Assembly (NCBI RefSeq): GCF_037975245.1
Contig: NC_092575.1
Coordinates: 8,774,001-8,838,000 of the forward strand
Length of the DNA stretch: 64,000 bases
Direction of reading: 5' to 3'
Source: Apostichopus japonicus
Taxonomy: Eukaryota; Echinodermata; Holothuroidea; Aspidochirotida; Stichopodidae
In this document: in pieces, positions 28,268 to 40,600 of the stretch
How the letters are laid out: each line of letters begins with the position of its first letter
Position numbering within the stretch: position 1 is the stretch's first letter
Made by a program: the position numbers and the translations under genes
The notes under the pieces: generated by a model
The model's database searches: none
The model's input: only the letters and a program-made list of their open reading frames with translations
What the model was told of the DNA's origin: nothing

Positions 28268-28960
28268 TACTGATCAATCGAATGTGCGTTACGGATAAAT
28301 CGAATGTGCGTTGACGATAAATCGAATGTGCGTTACCGATCAACGAATGTTCGGTATCGATCAATCGAGTGTGCTGTACCGATAAATCGAATGTGCGTTA
28401 CCGATTCATCGATTGTTCTCTACCGATAAATTAATTGTTCGGTATCGATTATAGAATGTGCGGTACCGATTAATCGATTGTTCGATACCGATCAATCGAA
28501 TGTGCGGTACCGATCGATCGAATGTGCGGAACCGATCAATCGAATGTACGGTACCGATCAATCGAGTATGCGTTACTAATTAATGGATTGTGCTGTACCG
28601 ATCAATCGAATGTGCGGTACCGATCTATCGAATGTGTGGTACCTATTAAACGAATTTGCGGTACTGATCAATCGAATGTGCAGTACCGATCAATCGAATG
28701 TGCGGTACCGATAAATCGAATATGCGTTACCAATTCATCGATTGTTCGGTACCGATCAATCGAATGTGCGTTGCCAATTAATGGATTGTGCTGTACCGAT
28801 CAATCGATCGTGCGCTACCGATCAATCGATTGTTCGATACCGATATTTCGAATGTGCGGTACCGATCAATCGAATGTGCGGTACCGATCAATCGAACGTG
28901 CGGTTCCGATAAATCGAACATGCGTTACCGATCAATCGAATGTGCATTGATCAATCGAAT
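28268..28960 (+). repeat. Mostly single-copy mosaic at the A/B family change
   Basis: Still 22-bp monomers, but I did not find a second copy of most of the variant order between about 28460 and 28960. It joins family A elements (GATTATAG, ATTCATCG) to family B ones (ATTAATGG, GATATTTCG). It may be the most diverged part of the window. Confidence 0.6.
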
Positions 28961-30066
28961 GTGCGGTACCGATTAATAGGATGTGCGGTGCCGATCAATC
29001 GAATGTGCGGTTCCAATTAATCGAATGGCCGGTACCGATTAATCGAATTTGCGGTACCGATAATTCGATTGTTCGGTAGCTATTAATCTAATATGCGGTA
29101 CCGATCAATCGAATGTGCGCTACAAATTAATGGATTTTGCTGTACCGATCAATCGAATGTGCGTTACCAATTAATGGATTGTGCTGTACCGATCAATCGA
29201 TTGTGCGCTACCGATCCATCGAATATGTGTTACCTATCAATAGAATGTGCGGTACCTATAAATGAAATGTGCGGCATCGATCAATCGAATCTGCGGTACC
29301 GATAAATCGAATGTGCGGTACCGATCAATCGAATGTGCGGAACCGATCAATCGAATGTGGGTTGCCGATAAATCGAATGTGCGGTGCCGATAAATCGAAT
29401 GTGCAGTACCGATTAATCGAATGTGCGGTACCTATTAATCGATTGTGCGGTGCCGATCAATCGAATGTACGGTTCCAATAAACCGAATGTGCGTTACATT
29501 TAAATAGAATGTGCGGTACCGAAAAATCGAATGTGCGGTACCGATTAATCGAATGTGCCGTACCGATCAATCGAATGTGCGTTATTTATTAATGGATTGT
29601 GCTGTACCGATCAATCGATTGTGCGCTAACGATCTATCGAATGTGTGGTACCTATTAATCGAATTTGCGATACCGATAAATCGAATGGCAGTATCGATCA
29701 ATCGAATGTGCGGTACCGATAAATCGAATGTGCGGTACCGATCAATCGAATGTGTGGTACCGATAAATCGAATGTGCGTTGCCGATCAATGGAATGTCCG
29801 AATGATCAATCGAATGTGCGGTACCGATCAATCGAATGTGCGTTACCGATCAATCGAATTTGCGTTACCGATTAATCGAAAGTGCGGTACCGATCAATCG
29901 AATGTGCGATACCGATCAAGCGAATGTGCGTTGCCGGTCAATAGAATGAGCGTTGCCGATCAATCGAATGTGCAGTACCGATAAATGGAATGTGCGGTAC
30001 CGATAAATTGAATGTATGTTGCCGATAAATCGAATGTGCGGTACCGATAAATCGAATGTGCGTTAC

Positions 30067-31320
30067 CAATTTTTCGATTGTTCTGTACCGATAAATCGAT
30101 TGTGCGCTACCGATCAATCGAATGTGTGGTCCCTATCAATCGAATGTGCGGTACCGATTAATCGAATATGCGGCATCGATCAATCGAATGTGCGGTACCG
30201 ATTAATCGAATATACGGTACCGATCAATCGAATGTGCGGTACCGATAAGTCGAATGTGCGTTACCGATCAATCGAATGTGCGTTACCGATCAATCCAATG
30301 TGTTGTTCCTATTAATCGAATTTGCGGTACCGATAAATCGAATGTGCAATACCGATCAATCGAATGTGCTGTACCGATCAATCGAATGTGCGGTACCGAT
30401 AAATCGAATGTGCATTGCCGATAAATAGAATGTTCGTTACCGATCAATCGAATGTGCGGTACCGATTAATCGAATGCGCGGTACCGATCAATCGTATGTA
30501 CGGTTCCAATAAATCGAATGTGCGGTACATTTAAATAGAATTTGCGGTACCGAAAAATCGAATGTGCGGTACCGATAAATGGAATGTGCCGTACCGATCA
30601 ATCGAATGTGCGGTACCGATAAATCGAATATGCGTTGCCGATAAATCGATAGTGCGGTACCGATCAATCGAATGTGCGGTACCGATCAAGCGAATGTGCG
30701 TTGCCGGTCAATAGAATGTGCGTTGAAGATCAATCGAATGTGCGGTACTGATAAATCAAATGTGCGGTACCTATCAATCGAATGTGCGGTACCGATCAAT
30801 CGAATGTGTGGTACCGATCAATCGAATGTACGGTACCGAACAATCGAATGTGCGTTATTTATTAATGGATTGTGTTGTACCGATCAATCGATTGTGCGGT
30901 ACCGATTAATAGGATGTGCGGTACCGATCAATCGAATGTGCGGTTCCAATAAAGCGAATGTGCGATACGGATAAATCGAATGTACGTTGCCGATAAATCG
31001 AATGTGCGGTACCGATCAATCAAATGTGCGTTACCAATTCTTCGATTGTTCTGTACTGAAAAATCGATTGTGCGCTACCGATCAGTCGAATGTGTGGTAC
31101 CTATCAATCGAATGTGCGGTACCGATAAATCGAATGTGCGGCATCGATCAATCGAATGTGCGGTACCGATAAATCGAATGTGCGGTACCGATCAATCGAA
31201 TGTGCGGTACCGATAAATCGAATGTGCGTTGCCGATAAATCGAATGTGCGTTACCGATCAAACGAATGTGCGGTGCCGATCAATCGAATGTGTGGTTCCG
31301 ATAAATCGAATGTGCGTTAC
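30067..31320 (+). repeat. Family B 1.1-1.25-kb HOR, copy 1
   Basis: It starts at the AATTTTTCG monomer, which recurs at 31321, an interval of 1,254 bp or exactly 57 monomers. Inside, the offset to the next copy falls to 1,210 and then 1,144 bp (55 and 52 monomers). Confidence 0.75.
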
Positions 31321-32414
31321 CAATTTTTCGATTGTTCTGTACCGATAAATCGATTGTGCGCTACCGATCAATCGAATGTGTGGTCCCTGTCAATCGAATG
31401 TGCGGTACCGATAAATCAAATGTGCGGCATCGATCAATCGAATGTGCGGTACCGATTAATCGAATGTACGGTACCGATCAATCGAATGTGCGGTACCGAT
31501 AAGTCGAATGTGCGTTACCGATCAATCGAATGTGCGTTACCGATCAATCCAATGTGTTGTTCCTATCAATCGAATTTGCGGTACCGATAAATCGAATGTG
31601 CAATACCGATCAATCGAATGTGCGGTACCGATCAATCGAATGTGCGGTACCGATAAATCGAATGTGCATTGCCGATAAATAGAATGTTCGTTACCGAACA
31701 ATCGAATGTGCGGTACCGATTAATCGAATGCGCGGTACCGATCAATCGTATGTACGGTTCCAATAAATCGAATGTGCGGTACATTTAAATAGAATTTGCG
31801 GTACCGATCAATCGAATGTGCGGTACCGATAAATCGAATATGCGTTGCCGATAAATCGATAGTACGGTACCGATCAATCGAATGTGCGGTACCGATCAAG
31901 CGAATGTGCGTTGCCGGTCAATAGAATGTGCGTTGAAGATCAATCGAATATGCGGTACTGATAAATCGAATGTGCTGTACCGATCAATCGAATGTGCGTT
32001 ATTTATTAATGGATTGTGTTGTACCGATCAATCGATTGTGCGGTACCGATTAATAGGATGTGCGGTACCGATAAATCGAATGTGCGGTTCCATTAAATCG
32101 AATGTGCGATACGGATAAATCGAATGTACGTTGCCGATAAATCGAATGTGCGGTACCGATCAATCGAATGTGCGTCACCAATTCTTCGATTGTTCTGTAC
32201 CGAAAAATCGATTGTGCGGTACCGATCAGTCGAATGTGTGGTACTTATCAATCGAATGTGCGGTACCGATAAATCGAATGTGCGGCATCGATCAATCGAA
32301 TGTGCGGTACCGATATATCGAATGTGCGGTACCGATCAATCGAATGTGCGGTACCGATAAATCGAATGTGCATTGCAGATAAATCGAATGTGCGTTACCG
32401 ATCAAACGAATGTG
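31321..32414 (+). repeat. Family B 1.1-1.25-kb HOR, copy 2
   Basis: Second tandem copy of the preceding unit. It lacks two monomers near 31800 and more near 31950 relative to copy 1. Similarity ends around 32414, where GTGTGGTACCTATTAATC follows. Confidence 0.7.
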
Positions 32415-32789
32415 TGGTACCTATTAATCGAATTTGCGATACCGATAAATCGAATGGCATTACCGATCAATCGAATGTGCGGTACCGATAAATCGATTGT
32501 TAGGTACCGATCAATAGAACGTTCGGTGCCGATAAATAGAATAAGCGGTACCGATCAATCGAATGTGCGTTACCAATTAATGGATTGTGTTGTACCGATC
32601 AATCGATTGTGCGGTACCGATCAATCGAATGTGTGGTACCTATCAATCGAATATGCGGTTCCGATAAATCAAATGTGCGGTATCGATTAATCGAATGTGC
32701 GGTACCTATAAATCAAATTTGCGGTATCGATCAATCGAATATGCGGTACCGATAAATCGAATGTGCGGTACATTTACATAGAATTTGCG
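32415..32789 (+). repeat. Short link of family B monomers
   Basis: It contains the shortened monomer ending AATGGCATTACC, GTTAGG and GAATAAGC types, and ATTAATGG. The same order recurs at 52579-52953 and 59731-60105. Confidence 0.65.
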
Positions 32790-33711
32790 TTACCGATCAA
32801 TCGAATGTGCATTGATCAATCGAATGTGCGGTACCGATTAATCGAATGTGCGGTACCGAAAATCAATTGTGCGGTATCGATCAATCGAATGTGCGGTACC
32901 GATCAATCGCATGTGCCGTACCGATAAATTGAATGTGCGTTACCGATAAATCGAATGTGCAGTAAATTTAAATAGAATATGCGGTACCGATTAATGGAAT
33001 GTGCGGTACCGATAAATCATATATGCGGTACCAATTTATTGAATGTGCGGTATCGACCAATCGAATGTTCGTTGCCGATAAATAGAATATGCGGTACAGA
33101 TCAATCGAATGTGCGTTACGAATTAATGGATTGTGCTTTAACGATCAATCGATCGTGCGCTACCGATCAATCGAATGTGTGGTACCTTTCAATCGAATGT
33201 GCGGTACATTAAAATAGAATGTGCGATACCGATCAATCGAATGTGCGGTACCGATCAATCGAATGTGCGGTACCGATCAATCGAATGTGCGGTAACGATA
33301 AATTGAATGTGCGTTGCCGATAAACCGAATGTGCGGTACATTAAAATAGAATGTGCGGTACCGATAAATCGAATGTGCGTTACCGATCAATCGAATGTGC
33401 GATTGGTCAATCGAATGTGCCTTACCGATTAATCGAATGTGCGGTACCGATATACTGAATGTGCGGTATCGATCAATCGAATATGCAGTACCGATAAATA
33501 GAATGTGCGTTGCCGAAAAACCGAATGTGCGATAAATTTAAATAGAATTTGCGATACCGATAAATCGAATGTGCGGTACCGATCAATAGAATATGCGGTA
33601 CCGATAAATCGAATGTGCGTTGCCGATAAATCGAATGTGCGTTACCGATCAATCGAATGTGCATTGATCAATCGAATGTGCGGTACCGATTAATTGAATG
33701 TGCGGTACCGA
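32790..33711 (+). repeat. Family A-like island inside family B
   Basis: The variant order (ATTGATC short monomer, AAAATCAATTG, AAATTTAAATAG, ATCATATATGC, ATTAATGG with CTTTACC, ATTAAAATAG, ATATACTG) follows the P-R junction of family A near 5300-6200. The same island recurs at 52954-53875 and 60106 onward, so it has been amplified as part of family B HORs. Confidence 0.75.
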
Positions 33712-34493
33712 AAATCAATTGTGCCGTATCGATCAATCGAATGTGCGGTACCGATATATCGAATGTGCGGTACCGAGCAATCGAATGTGCCGTACCGATA
33801 AATCGAATGTGCGATACCGATAAATTGAATGTGCGGTAAATTTAAATAGAATGTGCGATACCGATCAATCGAATGTGCGGTAACGATAAATCGAATGTGC
33901 GGTACCGATCAATCGAATGTGCCGTACCGATCAAGCGAATATGCGGTACCGATCAATCGAATGTGCGGTACCGATTCATCGATTGTGCTGTACCGATAAA
34001 TCGATTGTTCGGTACTAATAATTCGAATGTGCAATACCGATCAATCGAATGTGCGTTGCCGATTAATCGAACATGCGGTTCCGATCAATCGAATGTGCGT
34101 TACAAATTAATGGATTGTGCTGTAATGATCAATCGGTATCGATCAATCGAATGTACGGTACCGATAAATCGAATGTGCGTTACCGATCAATCGAATGTGC
34201 CGTACCGATAAATCAAATGTGCGTTGCCGATTAATAGAATGTGCGGTACCGATAAATCATATATGCGGTACCGATTTATTGAATGTGCGGTATCGACCAA
34301 TCGAATGTTCGTTGCCGATAAATAAAATATGCGGTACAGATCAATCGAATGTGCGTTACCAATTAATGGATTGTGCGGTACCGATAATCGAATGTGCGAT
34401 ACCGATAAATCGAATGTGCGGTACCGATCAATCGAAAGTGCGGTACCGATCAATCGAATGTGCGGTACCGATTAATCGAATGTGCGTTGCCGA
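33712..34493 (+). repeat. P-like then 38-kb-like mosaic
   Basis: The first part resembles the P block (AT-rich monomer near 33837). From about 33930 it follows the order at 38130-38740, with an offset of 4,283 over 34187-34453. A compressed monomer, ATCAATCGGTATCG near 34130, marks an internal deletion. Confidence 0.65.
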
Positions 34494-35362
34494 TATATCG
34501 AATGTGCGTTACCAATCAATCGAATGTGCATTGATCAATCGAATGTGCGGTACCGATTAATCGAATATACGGTACCGATATATCGAATGTGCGTTACCAA
34601 TCAATCGAATGTGCATTGATCAATCGAATGTGCGGTACCGATTAATCGAATATGCGGTACCGATATATCGAATGTGCGTTACCGATCAATCGAATGTGCG
34701 ATTGATCAATCGAATGTGCGGTACCGATTAATCGAATGTGCGGTACCGATCAATCGAATGTGCGGTTCCAATAAATCGAATGTGCGGTACATTTACATAG
34801 AATGTGCGCTACTGATCAATCGAATGTGCGGTACGGATAAATCGAATGTGCGTTACCGATAAATCAAATACGCGGTACCGATTTATTGAATGTGCGGTAT
34901 CGATCAATCGAATATGCAGTACCGATAAATCGAATGTGCGTTACCGATCATCTAATGTGCGTTTCCGATCAATCGAATATGCGGTACCGATCAGTCGAAT
35001 ATGCGGTACCGATCAATTGAATGTGCGGTACCGATTAATAGAATTTGCAGTACCGATAAATCGATTGTTCGGTACCTATTAATCGAATTTGCGGTACCGA
35101 TAAATCGAATGTGCAGTACCGATCAATCGAATGTGCGGTACCGATCAATCGAATGTGCGGTACCGATAAATCGAATGTGCCCCCCGATCAATCGAATGTG
35201 CGGTACCTATTAATCGAATATGCGCTACCGATCAATCGAATGTGCGTTACCGATCAATCCAATGTGTGGTTCCTATTAATGGAATTTGCGGTACCGATAA
35301 ATCGAATGTGCAGTACCGATCAATCGAATGTGCGGTACCGATTAATGGAATGTGCGGTACCG
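34494..35362 (+). repeat. T-tail and pentamer-bearing mosaic
   Basis: It begins with a T-unit tail (ATATATC and ATTGATC monomers), including an 85-bp tandem duplication at 34509-34678. It then holds a single copy of the 110-bp pentamer (34989-35098) and a C6-run monomer (35180-35185). The same set recurs around 48.3-49.2, 53.9-54.7 and 61.0-61.9 kb. Confidence 0.7.
34509..34678 (+). repeat. Two tandem 85-bp four-monomer units
   Basis: Copies at 34509-34593 and 34594-34678 each comprise three 22-bp monomers and one 19-bp ATTGATC monomer. Other T-tail copies in the window carry the set once. Confidence 0.75.
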
Positions 35363-36521
35363 ATCAATCGAATGTACGGTTCCAATAAATCGAATGTGCG
35401 TTCATTTAAATAGAATGTGCGGTACCGAAAAATCGAATGTGCGGTACCGATAAATCGAATGTGCCGTACCGATCAAGCGAATGTGCGGTACCGATAAATC
35501 GAATGTGCGTTGCCGATAGATCGAAAGTGCGGTACCGATCAATCGAATGTGCGGTACCGATCAAGCGAATGTGCGTTGCCGGTCAACAGAATGTGCGGTA
35601 CCGATAAATCGAATGTGCGTTACCGATCAATCGAATGTGCGGTACCTATTAATCGAATATGCGGTACCGATCAATCGAATGTGCGTTACCGATCAATCCA
35701 ATGTGTGGTTCCTATTAATGGAATTTGCGGTACCGATAAATCGAATGTGCAGTACCGTTCAATCGAATGTGCGGTACCGATCAATCGAATGTGCGGTACC
35801 GATTAATGGAATGTGCGGTACCGATAAATCATATATGCGGTACCGATTTATTGAATGTGCGGTATCGACCAATCGAATGTTCGTTGCCGATAAATAGAAT
35901 ATGCGGTACAGATCAATCGAATGTGCGTTACCAATTAATGGATTGTGCTTTACCGATCAATCGATCGTGAGCTACCGATCAATCGAATGTGTGGTACCTT
36001 TCAATCGAATGTGCGGTACATTAAAATAGATTTTGCGATACCGATAAATCGAATGTGCGGTACCGATCAATCGAATGTGCGGTACCGATCAATCGAATGT
36101 GCGGTAACGATAAATCGAATGTGCGTTGCCGATAAACCGAATGTGCGGTACATTAAAATAGAATGTGCGGTACCGATAAATCGAATGTGCGTTACCGATC
36201 AATCGAATGTGCGATTGGTCAATCGAATGTGCCTTACCGAGAAATCGAATGTGCGTTACCGATCAATCGAATGTGCATTGATCAATCGAATGTGCGGTAC
36301 CGATTAATCGAATGTGCGGTACCGAAAATCAATTGTGCGGTATCGATCAATCGAATGTGCGGTACCGATAAATCGAATGTGCGGTACCGAACAATCGAAT
36401 GTGCCGTACCGATAAATCGAATGTGCGATACCGATAAATCGAATGTGCGGTAAATTTAAATAGAATGTGCGATACCGATCAATCGAATGTGCGGTAACGA
36501 TAAATCGAATGTGCCGTACCG
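35363..36521 (+). repeat. 1,159-bp tandem repeat, copy 1
   Basis: It aligns with 36522-37680 at offset 1,159. Markers include a monomer shortened to GTTCATTTAAATAG near 35400, which recurs near 36560. Differences are single bases, such as ATAGATTTTGC versus ATAGAATTTGC near 36030. Confidence 0.8.
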
Positions 36522-37680
36522 ATAAATCGAATGTACGGTTCCAATAAATCGAATGTGCGTTCATTTAAATAGAATGTGCGGTACCGAAAAATCGAATGTG
36601 CGGTACCGATAAATCGAATGTGCCGTACCGATCAAGCGAATGTGCGGTACCGATAAATCGAATGTGCGTTGCCGATAGATCGAAAGTGCGGTACCGATCA
36701 ATCGAATGTGCGGTACCGATCAAGCGAATGTGCGTTGCCGGTCAACAGAATGTGCGGTACCGATAAATCGAATGTGCGTTACCGATCAATCGAATGTGCG
36801 GTACCTATTAATCGAATATGCGGTACCGATCAATCGAATGTGCGTTACCGATCAATCCAATGTGTGGTTCCTATTAATGGAATTTGCGGTACCGATAAAT
36901 CGAATGTGCAGTACCGATCAATCGAATGTGCGGTACCGATCAATCGAATGTGCGGTACCGATTAATGGAATGTGCGGTACCGATAAATCATATATGCGGT
37001 ACCGATTTATTGAATGTGCGGTATCGACCAATCGAATGTTCGTTGCCGATAAATAGAATATGCGGTACAGATCAATCGAATGTGCGTTACCAATTAATGG
37101 ATTGTGCTTTACCGATCAATCGATCGTGAGCTACCGATCAATCGAATGTGTGGTACCTTTCAATCGAATGTGCGGTACATTAAAATAGAATTTGCGATAC
37201 CGATAAATCGAATGTGCGGTACCGATCAATCGAATGTGCGGTACCGATCAATCGAATGTGCGGTAACGATAAATCGAATGTGCGTTGCCGATAAACCGAA
37301 TGTGCGGTACATTAAAATAGAATGTGCGGTACCGATAAATCGAATGTGCGTTACCGATCAATCGAATGTGCGATTGGTATATCGAATGTGCCTTACCGAG
37401 AAATCGAATGTGCGTTACCGATCAATCGAATGTGCATTGATCAATCGAATGTGCGGTACCGATTAATCGAATGTGCGGTACCGAAAATCAATTGTGCGGT
37501 ATCGATCAATCGAATGTGCGGTACCGATAAATCGAATGTGCGGTACCGAACAATCGAATGTGCCGTACCGATAAATCGAATGTGCGATACCGATAAATCG
37601 AATGTGCGGTAAATTTAAATAGAATGTGCGATACCGATCAATCGAATGTGCGGTAACGATAAATCGAATGTGCGGTACCG
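36522..37680 (+). repeat. 1,159-bp tandem repeat, copy 2
   Basis: Second copy of the preceding unit. Its right end runs into the 4,733-bp unit, and the limits of the two overlap by a few tens of bases because the flanking monomers are alike. Confidence 0.8.
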
Positions 37681-40600
37681 ATCAATCGAATGTGCCGTAC
37701 CGATAAATCGAATGTGCGATACCGATAAATCGAAAGTGCGGTAAATTTAAATAGAATGTGCGATACCGATCAATCGAATGTGCGGTATCGATCAATTGAA
37801 TATGCGGTACCGATAAATTAAATGTGCGGTACCGATAAATCGAATGTGCGTTACCGATTAATCGAATGTGCATTGATCAATCGAATGTGCGGTACCGATT
37901 AATCGAATGTGCGGTACCGAAAATCAATTGTGCGGTATCGATAAATCGAATGTGCGTTATCGATAAATCGAATGTGCAGTAAATTTAAATAGAATGTGCG
38001 GTACCGATAAATGGAATGTGCGGTACCGATAAATCATATATGCAGTACCGATTTATTGAATGTGCGGTATCGATCAATCGAATGTGCGTTGCCGATAAAT
38101 AGAATATGCGGTACCGATCAATCGAATGTGCGGTACCGATCAAGCGAATATGCGGTACCGATCAATCGAATGTGCGGTACCGATTCATCGATTGTGCTGT
38201 ACCGATAAATCGATTGTTCGGTACTAATAATTCGAATGTGCGATACCGATCAATCGAATGTGCGTTGCCGATAAATCGAACATGCGGTTCCGATCAATCG
38301 AATGTGCGTTACAAATTAATGGATTGTGCTGTAATGATCAATCGATTGTGCGGTACCAATCAATCGAATGTGTGGTACATATCAATCGAATGTGCGGTAC
38401 CGATAAATCAATCGTGCGGTATCGATCAATCGAATGTGCGGTACCGATAAATCGAATGTGCGGTACCGATCAATCGAATGTGCCGTACCGATAAATCAAA
38501 TGTGCGTTGCCGATTAATCGAATGTGCGGTACCGATAAATCATATATGCGGTACCGATTTATTGAATGTGCGGTATCGACCAATCGAATGTGCGTTGCCG
38601 ATAAATAAAATATGCGATACAGATCAATCGAATGTGCGTTACCAATTAATGGATTGTGCGGTACCGATAATCGAATGTGCGATACCGATAAATCGAATGT
38701 GCGGTACCGATCAATCGAAAGTGCGGTTCCAATAAATCGAATGTGCGGTACATTTAAATAGAATGTGCGGTACCGATCAATCGAATGTGCGGTGAGGATC
38801 AATCGAATGTGCGGTACGGATAAATCGAATGTGCGTAACCGATAAATCAAATACGCGGTACCGATTTATTGAATGTGCGATATCGATCAATCGAATATGC
38901 CGTACCGATAATTCGAATGTGCGTTGCCGAAAAATCGAATGTGCGTTACCGATCACTCTAATGTGCGTTTCCGATCAATCGAATGTGCGGTACCGATAAT
39001 TCGAATGTGCGTTGCCGAAAAATCGAATGTGCGTTACCGATCACTCTAATGTGCGTTTCCGATCAATCGAATGTGCGGTACCGATCAATCGAATGTACGT
39101 TACCGATCAATCGAATGTGCGATTGATGAATCGAATGTGCGGTACCGATAAATCGAATGTGCGGTACCGATCAATCGAATGTGCCGTTCCGATTAATCGA
39201 ATGTGCGGTACCGATCAATCGAATGTGCGGTACATTAAAATAGAATGTGCGTTACCGATCAATCGAATGTGCATTGATCAATCGAATGTGCGGTACCGAT
39301 TAATCGAATGTGCGGTACCGAAAATCAATTGTGCGGTATCGATCAATCGAATGTGCGGTACCGATCAATCGCATGTGCCGTACCGATAAATCGAATGTGC
39401 GTTACCGATAAATCGAATGTGCGTTACCAATCAATCGAATGTGCATTGATCAATCGAGTGTGCGGTACCGATTAATCGAATATGCGGTACCGATATATCG
39501 AATGTGCGTTACCGATCAATCGAATGTGCGATTGATCAATCGAATGTGCGGTACCGATTAATCGAATGTGCGGTACCGATTAATCGAATGTGCGGTACCG
39601 ATCAATCGAATGTGCGGTTCCAATAAATCGAACGTGCGGTACATTTACATAGAATGTGCGCTACTGATCAATCGAATGTGCGGTACGGATATATCAAATG
39701 TGCGTTACCGATAAATCAAATACGCGGTACCGATTTATTGAATGTGCGGTATCGATCAATCGAATATGCAGTACCGATAAATCGAATGTGCGTTACCGAT
39801 CAATCTAATGTGCGTTTCCGATCAATCGAATATGCGGTACCGATCAGTCGAATATGCGCTACCGATCAATCGAATGTGCGTTACCGATCAATCCAATGTG
39901 TGGTTCCTATTAATGGAATTTGCGGTACCGATCAATCGAATGTGCAGTACCGATCAATCAAATGTGCGGTACCGATTAATGGAATGTGCGGTACCGATCA
40001 ATCGAATGTACGGTTCCAATAAATCGAATGTGCGGTACATTTAAATAGAATGTGCGGTACCGAAAAATCGAATGTGCGGTACCGATAAATCGAATGTGCC
40101 GTACCGATCAAGCGAATGTGCGGTACCGATAAATCGAATGTGCGTTGCCGATAGATCGAAAGTGCGGTACCGATCAATCGAATGTGCGGTACCGATCAAT
40201 CGAATGTGCGTTACCGATTAATAGGATGTGCGGTGCCGATCAATCGAATGTGCGGTTCCAATTAATCGAATGGCCGGTACCGATTAATCGAATTTGCGGT
40301 ACCGATAATTCGATTGTTCGGTAGCTATTAATCTAATATGCGGTACCGATCAATCGAATGTGCGCTACCAATTAATGGATTTTGCTGTACCGATCAATCG
40401 AATGTGCGTTACCAATTAATGGATTGTGCTGTACCGATCAATCGATTGTGCGCTACCGATCCATCGAATATGTGTTACCTATCAATAGAATGTGCGGTAC
40501 CTATAAATGAAATGTGCGGCATCGATCAATCGAATCTGCGGTACCGATAAATCGAATGTGCGGTACCGATCAATCGAATGTGCGGAACCGATCAATCGAA

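Larger units (their letters stand above)
29037..33711 (+). repeat. Long-range duplication, left copy (pairs with 49311-53875)
   Basis: The order of variants matches 49311-53875 across about 4.7 kb at offsets of 20,274, then 20,142, then 20,164. The shifts are 132 and 22 bp, which are 6 and 1 monomers. The match ends sharply at 33711/53875, where this copy continues as AAAATC and the other as ATATATC. Confidence 0.8.

Noticed and set aside
28971-30600. A tRNA, rRNA or other RNA gene hidden in the more varied monomers
   Set aside because: No A/B box pair, cloverleaf or rRNA core motif was recognised. The variation is still base changes in the 22-bp unit.
38470-38850. 126-codon minus-strand open frame, repeated at 43203 and 47324
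   Set aside because: It is the complement of satellite monomers of the ATAAATC type, which lack minus-strand stops. It overlaps plus-strand frames of the same nature.
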